Positions 1 to 9,429 of a stretch of DNA of 25,601 bases are shown in pieces. Under the pieces are notes generated by a model. It saw only the letters and a program-made list of their open reading frames with translations, ran no database searches and was not told where the DNA came from. Made by a program: the position numbers and the translations under genes. The DNA comes from Nemertoderma westbladi (Eukaryota; Xenacoelomorpha; Nemertodermatida; Nemertodermatidae): contig JAUCBJ010003780.1 in assembly GCA_032718475.1 (NCBI GenBank), positions 1 to 25,601 on the forward strand, in the 5' to 3' direction. The number at the start of each line of letters is the position of its first letter. Position 1 is the first letter of the stretch.

Positions 1-548
1 GGTTCTGAAAAAGTGCTGGAGTCAGGTTGCTTCCTCCAAAAGACACATCTTTCTAATTGGTCTTTTGTAGACACCAACAGGAGTTTTAACTTTGGTGGAT
101 CGAACCAATCCAGATTTATCAGGGGAACGTCTTTATTATTCTACGTCATTATTCTGCCATGAGTTTCGAGGTAGAACATCTTCGTGAAGAAGGACAACGT
201 CATCGACCTGGAGATTTCCACGATTACGATGCCACGTTTAACAATTGTTAATTGTTAACCTTAAGTAAAAGACCTAAGCTGATCGATAGTTTCACACCCC
301 ATGTGAAAGGATTATTAAGAGGCTAAGCCAGGAAAATGGATCTAGAATAAAATCCCCCAAATATGATAGAAAAGCTTGGGGCGTTGCAAACCTGTGCACA
401 ACAATATCATTCGGGTTACTTATTTAATACTCACAGCTAATTTTATCATTTATTTTTCTCATTTAATATTCCCCAATATTATCCCAGCTACTTTATCATC
501 AGTCTCAATAATTTCCATCTAACAATCATTCCTCATAAGATACGATGA
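1..548. other. Anonymous AT-rich sequence
   Basis: I see no convincing gene, repeat array or RNA here. Stop codons are frequent in all frames, and the sequence becomes more AT-rich towards the right. Confidence 0.5.
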
Positions 549-629
549 TTGATGATGGGGAGGAGCAACATGATATATTGTAATATGATGGGAATAAATA
601 AATTTGAATTTGAACTTAATGTTACTTAC

Positions 630-1060
630 CATTTCCTATCTACAATATCCCTTGCTATTACTACAGGAAGTACCCCACTACTAGCAGTACGGAGACCACG
701 TTTACCTGCATTTCTTAAGGTCTTCCATCCCTCGTTCTTGGTTTATTATTGAGGTGTCACTACTTCTCCGACCTTCTCTCACTGACTTTCCCCGTATCAA
801 TTGATCCAACTCTTCTTTTGGCAGGCTCTTTAACACTTTTATGCTGCGTGCTCGTACAGGGGCCTCTTCTTTTCGCGCTGGAAACCTAGACTTTGATTCT
901 CTGGCCTCAAACGTCTGGTTTTTGGTCAACGAACGGTGTCTGCTTCGGTTGATCGGACAGTGATCGTTGCAGTGCGATAATATTTTTCAACGATCCCGAT
1001 ACAGTTTGCGAGCGAACGAGAATCTTGTTTGTTGGAAATTTCTTACCCTCCATATTGTAT
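630..1060 (-). other. Possible exon(s) of an unidentified spliced gene
   Basis: Weak candidate. On the minus strand a 113-nt open stretch (742 down to 630) translates to a plausible globular peptide (…GKRGLRTASSGVLPVVIA…) and ends in a perfect splice donor, AAATG|GTAAGT, with the intron at 629 and below. Just upstream (929-702) an overlapping frame of 75 codons is rich in Lys, Arg, Glu and Ser, and its end carries another donor-like CAG|GTAAAC. A third short frame (1095-907) overlaps that one by 23 nt. The frames do not join without splicing, and I cannot place a good acceptor because pyrimidine tracts are poor. I do not recognise the product. It could be a real gene running leftwards out of the window, a decayed transposon gene, or chance. 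Confidence 0.2.
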
Positions 1061-1228
1061 TTAAATAAATATATACGCATATAAATAAAACGCAATACGA
1101 ATTGATACGAATTCGATCTGACACCAAATTTTTCAGCATCTATTATTTATTACCTAATCTGCTCATTTAACTCCGTTTTGTGGGCTATTATTACGTACGT
1201 GACCAGTATAGTGTCATTTTCTGATGAC

Positions 1229-1916
1229 ACGGACCCACCCCACCCCACCCCACCCCACCCCACCCCACCCCACCCCACCCCACCCCACCCCACCCCACCC
1301 CACCCCACCCCACCCCACCCCACCCCCACCCCACCCCACCCCACCCCACCCCACCCACCCACCCCACCCCACCCCCACCCCACCCCACCCCACCCCACCC
1401 CACCCCACCCCCACCCCACCCCACCCCACCCCACCCCACCCCACCCCACCCCACCCCACCCCACCCCACCCCACCCCACCCACCCCACCCCACCCCACCC
1501 ACCCCACCCCACCCCACCCACCCCACCCCCACCCCACCCCACCCCACCCCACCCCACCCCACCCCACCCCACCCCACCCACCACCCCACCCCACCCACCC
1601 CACCCCACCCCCACCCCACCCACCCACCCCACCCCACCCCACCCCACCCCACCCCACCCCACCCCACCCCACCCCACCCCACCCCACCCCACCCCACCCC
1701 ACCCCACCCCACCCCCACCCCACCCCACCCCACCCCACCCCACCCCACCCCACCCACCCCACCCCACCCCACCCCACCCAACCCCACCCCAACCCACCCC
1801 AACCCACCCCACCCCACCCCACCCCACCCCACCCCACCCCAACCCACCCCAACCCACCCCACCCCACCCCACCCCACCCCACCCCACCCCACCCCAACCC
1901 ACCCCACCTCACCCCA

Positions 1917-1948
<32 letters not shown>

Positions 1949-1972
1949 CCACCACACCCCACCCCACCCACA
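1229..1972. repeat. (CCCCA)n pentanucleotide microsatellite, ~740 bp
   Basis: The plus strand is almost pure CCCCA pentamers, with scattered 3-C and 5-C variants. From about 1776 to 1900 some pentamers become CCCAA, giving a short higher-order pattern. The minus strand is (TGGGG)n, with runs of four guanines every five bases, a textbook G-quadruplex substrate; the plus strand could form an i-motif. No frame contains a stop, so open frames of about 250 codons in Pro/His/Thr (plus) or Gly/Trp/Val (minus) appear on both strands. These are repeat artefacts. Array length in the assembly may be unreliable. Confidence 0.95.
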
Positions 1973-2127
1973 TTTTTCTGCAAATATTTATCACATTTCT
2001 GGAAATTTTAAACATAATTAGTTCAACTCACCGTCGAGAACACCATGAAGCCGAAATTTTCGATTTTATCTTAATTTTTTTTATTTGCATTTAAAAAAAG
2101 TGTCTCTTACGAAATCGCACCCTCCGT

Positions 2128-2235
2128 AGTCCCAATCCCAATAAACATTAACTTGGTCGTTTTGGCGGCCAAAATGACCAAAATCACCAAAAAAAATGTA
2201 GTGTATTCCTATGGGCTACTTGGTCGTTTTGGCGA
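2128..2235 (+). repeat. Dispersed repeat with GGTCGTTTTGGC palindrome, copy A
   Basis: The block beginning AGTCCCAATCCCAATAAACA and running into TTGGTCGTTTTGGCGGCC recurs in inverted orientation at about 9430-9497 with near-identity. The core TTGGTCGTTTTGGCGGCCAA continues into AATGACCAA and is itself a near-perfect hairpin. A second TTGGTCGTTTTGGCG half follows at about 2219. This is probably the end of a foldback or inverted-repeat element. Confidence 0.7.
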
Positions 2236-2455
2236 AGCGATTTAACTCGAATCAGCTCAATCCAGACAGTCTGTCTCCTTGGCCATCCATTTGGTGGATC
2301 TGACTAAATGTCGGCTCGCTTTCATTTTTATTATTGACAGATTGTTAACTTACCCGGCGCTGAGCCTTGCAGTACTGGAGTCAACCCACTGAGGCATTGA
2401 TAGAGAACACAGTCTTATAAAAGGAGTTGAATGGGGCTTCGTTAAAGGAGGAGTA

Positions 2456-2905
2456 GGCTCATTCCATGTAAAGTGCGGGACATTCGTACGACTTTTTGTG
2501 CATACTTTAGCACTGTACATCATGAAAATGAACTAAAATAGTATAATGCTTGTGTTTCTTAGAAAAACCAATTATCGGTTCAGTAAAAAAAAGCAGTTTG
2601 GAAAACCGGCAGCAGTTTATGTCTCAGAATTATTGCTTCAAAAAATTGTAAAGTGCGGGACGCATACGAAAGTGAAATTCTCAACTGTCAAATTCATTGC
2701 TAAAGTTCAGCGAATTGGGTAAAGTTAGTGGGAAAACTTTTGTTCCGTGATGTTCCTATAGATATGTAGGGAAAATAAATTAGCCTTTAGTAAGATGGTA
2801 GGTAACATCAATGAAACAGGGGAGTAGTTTAAGTGCAGCAAAGTCATGTAAAGTGTGGGACATTTCACTGTAAAGTGCGGGACACGTACGATAATAAACT
2901 TATCA
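2456..2905 (+). mobile_element. Truncated copy of GGCTCATTCC-TIR DNA transposon (copy 1)
   Basis: The first ~210 bp (2456-2667) match 5866-6077 almost base for base, starting with the same terminal sequence GGCTCATTCCATG. The 14-bp motif GTAAAGTGCGGGAC occurs at 2468, 2648 and 2870, and once with one mismatch at 2848. Copies at 2648 and 2870 continue into a similar R-C-R-TACGA tail, as at 6058. After about 2667 the two copies differ, and I find no matching right-hand inverted end nearby, so this is a truncated or rearranged relative. No transposase frame is visible. Confidence 0.7.
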
Positions 2906-3008
2906 TTCGAGGTTAAGACCCCTAGATCCCTTCCTATATAATAAACGTATAATAATAACACCTCGGAAAATACAGCTTGCCAACACATTGTTACTTTCAA
3001 TATAAGTT

Positions 3009-3042
3009 GTGCAATGATTCCTGAGGAAATCATTGCACAATC
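3009..3042. repeat. 34-nt near-perfect palindrome
   Basis: The arms TTGTGCAATGATT and AATCATTGCACAA are perfect 13-bp inverted repeats around an 8-nt centre. The palindrome lies at the junction between transposon copy 1 and the LINE fragment, and could be a small hairpin insertion or an element end. Confidence 0.7.
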
Positions 3043-3059
3043 ACATCAGTATGCAATGG

Positions 3060-3400
3060 TTTGTACAAAGTACAATGCACACATCTCCAACCAGACACTA
3101 TATAACATTGGAAGTGTCTCATTGGTTCCCCCAAGCTTGACACTAGAACAAAATCGCCTCCGCTTTGCAGGACATTGCTTTCGCCGTGAGGACCAGCCAG
3201 TGCATAATCTTGTACTTTGGCAGCCTCATGGAGTGAATAGGCATGGTGGACAGCCCATGACTTTCTTGAGACGCATCTTAAAGGACACTGGCCTTGAAGA
3301 GGCGGATAATCTCGCAAAAGCCATGGTGGATAGGTAGTTGTGGCGGTGCAAATTTGTTGATAAGCTGGCATATCATTCTTAATGCATGCTGCATTGGGTT
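3060..3400 (+). pseudogene. LINE C-terminal fragment (plus-strand copy)
   Basis: The plus-strand translation contains HISNQTLYNIGSVSLVPPSL, then RLRFAGHCFRREDQ, then LWQPHG and a G-x-P-M-TFLR segment. This is the typical region downstream of the reverse transcriptase in RTE/Jockey-like non-LTR retrotransposon ORFs. The frame is stopped by TAG at 3335-3337 (AMVDR-stop), after which the same frame continues LWRCKFVDKLAYHS to a second stop, so the copy is dead. No reverse-transcriptase core or endonuclease lies in this fragment. A related minus-strand fragment sits at 5639-5865. The exact clade is not assignable by eye. Confidence 0.75.
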
Positions 3401-3494
3401 TGCCAATTGTCGATTGAATGGTAGTGTCAAAATATTTTTTTTTAAGACAGCATAGCTTCTCATGTGCAGCTGCAATGCAGCAGTCCGATTGTAG

Positions 3495-3725
3495 TTAGAG
3501 ATAATACGTATTTACAATATGGCTGCCGCAACCCAGTGTAAGTAGTTTTGCTAACAGTTTAACACATGAAATTCGGTCAAAAGCTTTACTAAAATCTACT
3601 AATATATTGAAAAGCTTCTTCCTAGCTACGGAACTCGTTGTCTTCTGGACGCTTAAGATCATTAGATTCACATATTTCGCTATTCCACCCAATATCTTCC
3701 CAGATAGTCTTTGCAGCAATATCAT
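3495..3725 (-). pseudogene. LINE reverse-transcriptase fragment (minus strand)
   Basis: The minus-strand frame reads …LFNILVDFSKAFDRISCVKLL…LGCG…. This matches the conserved non-LTR reverse-transcriptase block in which the first catalytic Asp sits in a V-D-F-x-K-A-F-D motif, followed by the K/L-rich helix and L-G-C-G turn. Only about 76 codons survive; the FADD-type second catalytic block and everything else are absent. It lies opposite in orientation to the LINE fragment at 3060-3400, so it is a separate insertion or the product of an inversion. It is a relic with no expected function. Confidence 0.7.
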
Positions 3726-3737
3726 TTAATAGCTTTT

Positions 3738-4890
3738 TCTGGCTGTCGAGTAGTCTGGTAGTCTAGCTGTCTAGAGGTATCGGGATTTAGGGATTCGATA
3801 GGGATTCGATCATTGCCGAGGCTGAAAATACGTAGATTTTGTATTATTTTTTCGTCTCTGATTCGTTTTTACCGATTGATGTCTCACAGTTTATTTTTAC
3901 CCGCTAACATCTTTAGTGCCCCCATCTACCACCACCCCACCCCCCTTATGTTCATCTGGTACTGTAGGCCCCAAATGGCCCATACTAACAGAACACCTTT
4001 CTTATCTTAAACTTAAATATTATTATCATATTTTGGACGTAACAAATGAATTCTAAATTAGCAGTAACTAAATTATGCAATATGTTGCATATATCTCTAT
4101 ATTAATCGATAATACAGTCGCTTGTACTAAAATTCCATTGAATATAATCCCTTGTGTTACTGTTACGGTATGAGTTACTGAGCTGTGAGCTTGTAAAATA
4201 TCTCATGCGGTGAAATCCATATTTGCTTGTTTGCTTGATACTCTTTCATACATCAACATTGTTATCAGACACACTAGTGATATCACTATATATCTCTACA
4301 GTGATATATAATCATTCTGTGGAGCATGGCTACATTAGTAGACATCATAATTTAAATTTAAATTGAATTCAATTAAATTAGACACTACAAGCTTGGAAAT
4401 CCCAGCATAATACTGTACTAGGAGACAAAAGGGGACAGTTCGTCTAACTTATGGCACCTAATAATAAAGCCAGTAATATGGCGAATGTAACTGTATGCAT
4501 ATTATTTGTGGCCATACTTGGGGTAATGCTTGTAGTTACTGAGGGTACTGATATTTAAGGGCAAGTGGAATCTGTGTTCGATTGAAGCATAGCATATATG
4601 TTCCTGATGATTTTAGTGTTGTCAGAAACCTGACTGAAGGATTAGCTATTGCCATCACGGATGCTTGCTGCTGCCGGCTGGCTGCGTCTACAGAACACGG
4701 CTGTATAGGATCACCGCTCCCAGACGGCACAAATTATAAAATATAAACTTTATGTGTTCTTTATCGAAAGAAATAAATTTAATTTAGAGGTAAATCAAAA
4801 GATACATTAATTTGAAAACCTTAAATTAAAATAACTTTAAAAATTTAAAGTTCTTTTAAGAACCTAAAAGAATTTTAAAACCTATGGGTT
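3738..4890. other. Intergenic, no recognisable feature
   Basis: This stretch is AT-rich with short open frames of at most about 65 codons and no recognisable protein. I see no RNA gene or tandem array. Confidence 0.5.
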
Positions 4891-4895
4891 GTGGG

Positions 4896-4943
4896 CAAGG
4901 CGTCCTTTAATACAATTATATTAAATTATTAAAGGACGCCTTG
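4896..4943. repeat. Perfect 17-bp hairpin
   Basis: The arms CAAGGCGTCCTTTAATA (4896-4912) and its exact complement (4927-4943) flank a 14-nt AT-only loop. Similarity stops abruptly outside the arms. A solo hairpin insertion or miniature element is the likeliest reading. Confidence 0.8.
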
Positions 4944-5626
4944 GTTGAGGGCGAAATTTGCTTAATATACTGCAATTAATAATCTCTTGTTATCTACAAT
5001 AGTCGGCGTATAATATCTTATAGTATCAATTATATTATAGGTGTACGCCATTAAGTGTGCATTTTAATTTTTTAATTTTCATTTTAATTTTATGATTTCA
5101 GAGATCTATCTTGCCATTAACAGAGTCTTTGGGAATTTTTAACTTTTAGTTGAAGTAGCTGTGTTAATTACAATTGAGGAACGGTTTTTTGAAATATAAT
5201 ATTATGATACAACCAGGAATTAATGATTGATGTTGATGGAATAGGATTTGTGCGCGAAAAAATTGTTCGGCTAGAAACAATTGAAGAAGGGGGGGGGGGG
5301 GGGGGGGGGGGGGCAAGGTGCCCTGAATCGAGTGGCGGGGTTTATATTTTGTAAAAACAGGAGGATGCTGTCAAAATGGCGGGTTTATTAAAAAAAACAT
5401 GCCTAAAAACTGTTCAGTTCAATGTTAAGTTCAATAAGTTTGATATCATGACGTCAATAAATGTATATTAAACATAATTCTGGGTTATCTGGCAGTTTCA
5501 TGCCTCAGCGATGATTTAGAGAAGGGATTAGATTTACCATCAATCTGCAATTAATAATTAGATTTACAGAAAGAAATTAGATGTTTGAAATTAATTAATA
5601 ATAATTCAGTGGGGTCACTTAAAGAT
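4944..5626. other. Intergenic with a 25-nt poly(G) run
   Basis: The only notable feature is an uninterrupted run of 25 guanines at 5289-5313. No coding potential is recognisable. Confidence 0.6.
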
Positions 5627-5865
5627 CTACTACTACTACTAAGTCGAGCGAACTCGGACAGTGGAAATGAAATCCTTCCAGGCTTCCCGATTCTCCATAG
5701 TTGTAGCAATTTCGTTTCTCCCAAGTTCAGTATCCTTTCAAGTTGATCTATATATGTTATGGCCGGTCGTCAACGGGTACGCTTTCCATGAGTTGGTTGC
5801 CAGAGAAGTAGATCTGGTATGACCTCGTCTTTACTTCGCCAGCAGTGCCCACTGAATCTTAATCT
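5627..5865 (-). pseudogene. LINE C-terminal fragment with (TAG)n tail, cut by a transposon
   Basis: Read on the minus strand from 5865, the translation is RLRFSGHCWRSKDE, then LLLWQPTHGKRTR, an in-frame TGA, then RPAITYIDQLER. A frameshift leads to MENREAWKDFISTVRVRST and the stop TAG at 5641-5639. Immediately after comes (TAG)n, a short simple-repeat tail of the kind that ends several LINE families. The peptide is clearly related to the fragment at 3060-3400. The coding match begins exactly at the base next to the terminal sequence of transposon copy 2 (5866), so the transposon landed in this LINE or broke it. The premature stop and frameshift mark it as long dead. Confidence 0.75.
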
Positions 5866-6362
5866 GGCTCATTCCATGTAAAGTGCGGGACATTCGTACG
5901 ACTTTTTGTGCATACTTTAGCACTGTACATCATGAAAATGAACTAAAATAGTATAATGTTTGTGTTTCTTAGAAAAACCAATTATCGGTTCAGTAAAAAA
6001 AAGCAGTTTGGAAAACCGGCAGCAGTTTATGTCTCAGAATTATTGCTTCAAAAAATTGTAAAGTGCGGGACGCGTACGATTTTATCATTTATAAACATAT
6101 TAAATCGTTAATTATTACATTATTCAGACTAAATAAGTGATAGTTATAAACTTTTCAGTGAGATTGCCACATATAATTTGAACTTAAAAATGAATGACAA
6201 TGCAACTAACACTAACCAAAATACTAAACCTAACCTACCAAACTTAGTTGGCCCTGTAAAGCCCCTTACTACTGCGTACATGTATACATACCATATGTAC
6301 GAATACCCTCCAATGGAGTGGAAAAACAAATAGAGGTCAACATAATATGTGCAGTTTTTGCA

Positions 6363-6417
6363 GTTTTACTTGCAGTATTAGGCACTATATTATAGTGCCT
6401 AATACTGCAAGTAAAAC
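6363..6417. repeat. Perfect 27-bp-arm palindrome with 1-nt loop
   Basis: Arms 6363-6389 and 6391-6417 are exact complements around a single T at 6390. A palindrome this perfect usually indicates recent origin, since arms drift independently. It lies within transposon copy 2. The left arm is preceded by a short partial duplication (GCAGTTTTTGCAGTTTTAC). Confidence 0.9.
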
Positions 6418-6968
6418 AGTTGAATAGGCACGACGATAGCAAATTTGTTTGTATCATTTATTTGTAGCCTTAGCCTAGCCCTAGTACAGCGTGGTTACTA
6501 CTGTACTTGCTGTATTATTTATTACCTCCAGCCAGTTCAATATTATTTTAGGCTTATGTAAAATTACCATTTAAGTGCGCTGTAGGCCTAATGTAATACA
6601 GATTAGATAGCCAGATTAGACAAGGAAACTGTAGTGCACCCAAAAACCGTTAATAAATACTGTAGTAGCGTACCATGTACTGTACGGTCTAGGTCGTATC
6701 ATATCGGGAGCTTTGCAGTATGCTCCACCCAGGAAGAGGTTAATGGCAGGCCTACAAATATTATTCAGAGTTTGGAAATACTAATACAAATACAAATAGA
6801 GGAATTAAAATTTTGAGAATATTTTATTTACTGAAATATATGTGATCTTCATGCATTTTTTCATAGTGTCTTAATATCAGAGATTTCTATGAAGTTATGA
6901 TTATTCCAGTTGAAGTTCTCCCATCTAAGTACACGCTTACTCTACTTCCTTTGATATTTCTACTTTTT

Positions 6969-6996
6969 GTCCCGCACTTTACGTAAAGTGCGGGAC
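6969..6996. repeat. Head-to-head pair of the 14-bp element motif
   Basis: GTCCCGCACTTTAC abuts GTAAAGTGCGGGAC without a spacer, forming a perfect 28-bp palindrome from two inverted copies of the motif found throughout this transposon family. It could be a dimeric protein-binding site or a junction left by joined element ends. Confidence 0.9.
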
Positions 6997-7529
6997 ACCT
7001 GTTTACCACATAACACGAAACACCACAAACAAACTAAGTACTCCAGATTAAAGATGCATATATTTGTGCTTTGCAAACGACATATCATCATTCTATTATA
7101 ATATGTCTATCTTGTACAAACAAAATATGGTGTTCAGCGTAAAGTGCGGGACATAATGATGTAAGCAGATTATGAGCACTGAATTTTTAGACACAACGTT
7201 GTTTTAATTGACAGCAAATGATTTCATTAGAAAATATGATTGTTTTGCTTCGAAAAGTACTCTATTACGTTGCCATCTTCCTAAAAATACTCATAAAACG
7301 CGGTTCTCATATTATGCACTCAGTTAACTGTATTTTTGCAGTTTGAGAGGTAAGGGCGAATAACACCAGATTTCAGAAAGTTACCCAATTTTGATGCGGT
7401 TTTTTGTATTAAATTCGTAAACCGCATCATATATTGGTTCTGAAAATTGATATGAGAAGAAATTATTCACTTATTTCAAAATTGGCACTGCGGTTGACAT
7501 TTGCATGGAATGAGCCAGTATCGTAAGGA

Positions 7530-7795
7530 GGAGACGTCCCGAAATTAACTTATGGACGTCCCGAAATTAATTTATGGATGTCCCGAAATTAACTATATGG
7601 ACGCCCCGAAATTAACTTATGGACGTCCCGAAATTAACTTATGGACGTCCCGAAATTAATTTATGGACGTCCCGAAATTAACTTATGGACGTCCCGAAAT
7701 TAACTTATGGACGTCCCGAAATTAACTATATGGACGCCCCGAAATTAATTTATGGACGTCCCGAAATTAATTTATGGACGTCCCGAAATTAATCT
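7530..7795. repeat. 12-unit 22/23-bp tandem repeat
   Basis: The unit core GGACGTCCCGAAATTAA repeats 12 times at 22-bp spacing, with two 23-bp units at about 7605 and 7738. Those two share the same variant (ACTATATGGACGCCCC) and are six units apart, which indicates a duplicated six-unit block. The unit carries the palindrome GGACGTCC. The array begins 13 bp beyond the transposon end at 7516. Confidence 0.9.
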
Positions 7796-7833
7796 ATCAA
7801 CCAATCAGAATCGTAATGAAATAACTAATTAAT

Positions 7834-7876
7834 GGAGGTCCATAAATTAATTTCGGGATGTTAATTTCGGAAATTA
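7834..7876. repeat. Inverted partial units of the 22-bp repeat
   Basis: GGAGGTCCATAAATTAATTTCGGG and a following TTAATTTCGG are reverse-complement, degenerate copies of the unit at 7530-7795. Together they could form a hairpin with the array, suggesting that the whole 7530-7876 block is one foldback element. Confidence 0.6.
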
Positions 7877-7942
7877 CTTTCAATAATATTTTTTTTATAA
7901 TAAAATTTTTTTTTAATATTTTTTTACAATGTATAATTCGCG

Positions 7943-8400
7943 GACACTGCGGGGTGACTCATGACCTACTATAAATGTTATAGAAGGTCATGGGTGACTA
8001 CAAAACAAAGACCCAATTATAAAGACCTGCATAATCTTATTACATGTGTTAACTTTCGTTAATTGTTTTGAATCCCCCGTCACGCCTCTGTAACTTGATC
8101 CTTTACTAACCTGCTCCTTTAAATAGCAATGGTACATAACGCTCATTGTGACCTGTACAAAACAAAGAGGTAAAGTCACGTTACGTCCCAAAGAGCGTTA
8201 GGTTCCAAAGAGCTTTAGGTCCCATTGCCAGAGAGCGTGAGGTCACATTGCTATTTAAAGCAGGTTAGTAAAGAAGCAGGTTACAGAGGCGTGTTGGGGA
8301 ACCAAAACAATAAACGAAAGTTAACACATGTGTTTTGTATTTGTACAGGTCTTTATTATTTGGGTTGTTGGTCTTTGTTTTGTAGTCACCCGACACTGCG
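7943..8400. mobile_element. Foldback element with 9-bp target-site duplication (copy 1)
   Basis: Terminal GGGTGACT (from 7952) and AGTCACCC (to 8391) are inverted, and each is flanked by the identical 9-mer GACACTGCG (7943-7951 and 8392-8400), a perfect 9-bp target duplication. Nine-base duplications are typical of Mutator-like elements, so that is the best guess. The interior is a long imperfect inverted repeat. The left arm (to about 8150) reads …CTGTAAC… and …CCTGCTCCTTTAAATAGC…, and the right arm (from about 8230) reads the complement. The centre has repeated CCCAAAGAGCGTTAG units. It is non-coding. A shorter relative lies at 18711-18905. Confidence 0.8.
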
Positions 8401-8401
8401 G

Positions 8402-9269
8402 TGTTGCGTGGGGGCCACCAATCCACCCACCCACACTCAACTCCCAACTTCCTGGACACTAGGATATTGAGTGAAAGCGTCTGAAACTACTACAGGAACT
8501 CCATGACAGACTATGGGCTAGTGACTAGGGACTGGCGCCCTTGAACATGTAAACTGTAGTACTTACTGTACCACCTACTGTACCACCTACTGTACCACCT
8601 ACCTTAAAGTGACCTGTGGGACCAGCCCATTATTAGTGAGGTCGGCATTTCTCTTTATCCTGCCGCTCTCTTTGTATTACAATAGCATACAGCTAACCAA
8701 TGGCAATGGTCTACCCCCAGTGCGGGAAAGACAAGCTGGCTACCATTGAAATGAATAGGGGAATGATAATATGGTGTGTTCGTGTTCCCATCCTAATGTC
8801 TGTCGTCTTGGCTCAGCTAAGCTTAAACAGAGCCACAGCCTACAATAGAGCTTTACCTAAATACACTTCCAGTGAGCCAAGCAGTAGTGGCGGGTTAGCT
8901 CCAAAATCCCCATGTAGGATTTCTTCGAAAAAGGACAAATTGGTTGAGTTACGAGTTACAGTGAAAAAGTATTCATGATTAGATTTTGCTTTGAACAGGA
9001 GAAACAGATGGAATATATAGGTCATCTAATTAATTGTTTAAAGATTAGCAAACAATACAATGTAATTGAATTGATGAAATCCATAAATAAAACGTGGATA
9101 CAAAATGTAAAATCGGGATGCAAAATATACATTTCTGAGCTAAGAAAGGGAATTGGATACTGTACAACTTGTCTGGATACAAGCGGTCCGTTTATTACCT
9201 TACAAAATGAAAAATAAACGTGCGAAATATAAAACAGTAGTGTCCTACTCGAGCGGAACGGAACTGTCC
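8402..9269. other. Intergenic with a 12-bp mini-repeat
   Basis: A short array of CTACTGTACCAC (three to four units) lies at about 8564-8602. Plus-strand frames of 92 codons (8700-8978) and 80 codons (8975-9217) overlap by four bases. Neither resembles a known family, and neither has splice or polyadenylation context that I can defend. Confidence 0.5.
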
Positions 9270-9288
9270 GGGGGGGGGGGGGGGGGGG
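9270..9288 (+). repeat. Poly(G) run, 19 nt
   Basis: Nineteen consecutive guanines are followed by TGGGTTGGGGAGGG, which extends a strong G-quadruplex-forming stretch. Confidence 0.95.
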
Positions 9289-9429
9289 TGGGTTGGGGAG
9301 GGAATGTCCGGAAATCGAAGCCTTTTTCTATCTGCCAACATCCTGGGCTTTACTTACACTCAGCCTCTATTCACTGGCTGTGATTGACAAGCCAACGTGC
9401 CTCAGAAGTTCCTTTCATGAATGCCGCAA

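Larger units (their letters stand above)
5866..7516. mobile_element. Non-autonomous DNA transposon with GGCTCATTCCATG terminal inverted repeats (copy 2)
   Basis: The left end GGCTCATTCCATG (5866) is mirrored by CATGGAATGAGCC ending at 7516, giving a ~1.65-kb unit with 13-bp terminal inverted repeats. Inside are five copies of GTAAAGTGCGGGAC: 5878, 6058, a head-to-head pair at 6969-6996, and 7139. Repeated subterminal motifs of this kind usually bind a transposase. No frame longer than about 60 codons exists, so the unit cannot encode its own transposase. I find no clear target-site duplication (left flank AATCT, right flank AGTAT), so the superfamily is not assignable. A perfect 55-nt palindrome lies inside at 6363-6417. 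Confidence 0.7.

Noticed and set aside
1229-1972. Telomere repeat
   Set aside because: CCCCA/TGGGG differs from the animal TTAGGG repeat, is internal, and is flanked by unique sequence on both sides.
1150-2021. Long Pro/His/Thr and Gly/Trp/Val open frames on both strands
   Set aside because: They are artefacts of the (CCCCA)n array, which contains no stop codon in any frame.
8700-9217. Two plus-strand frames (92 and 80 codons) overlapping by ATGA as a translationally coupled pair
   Set aside because: The host is eukaryotic, no homology is recognisable, and frames of this length arise by chance. Noted only as unassigned.
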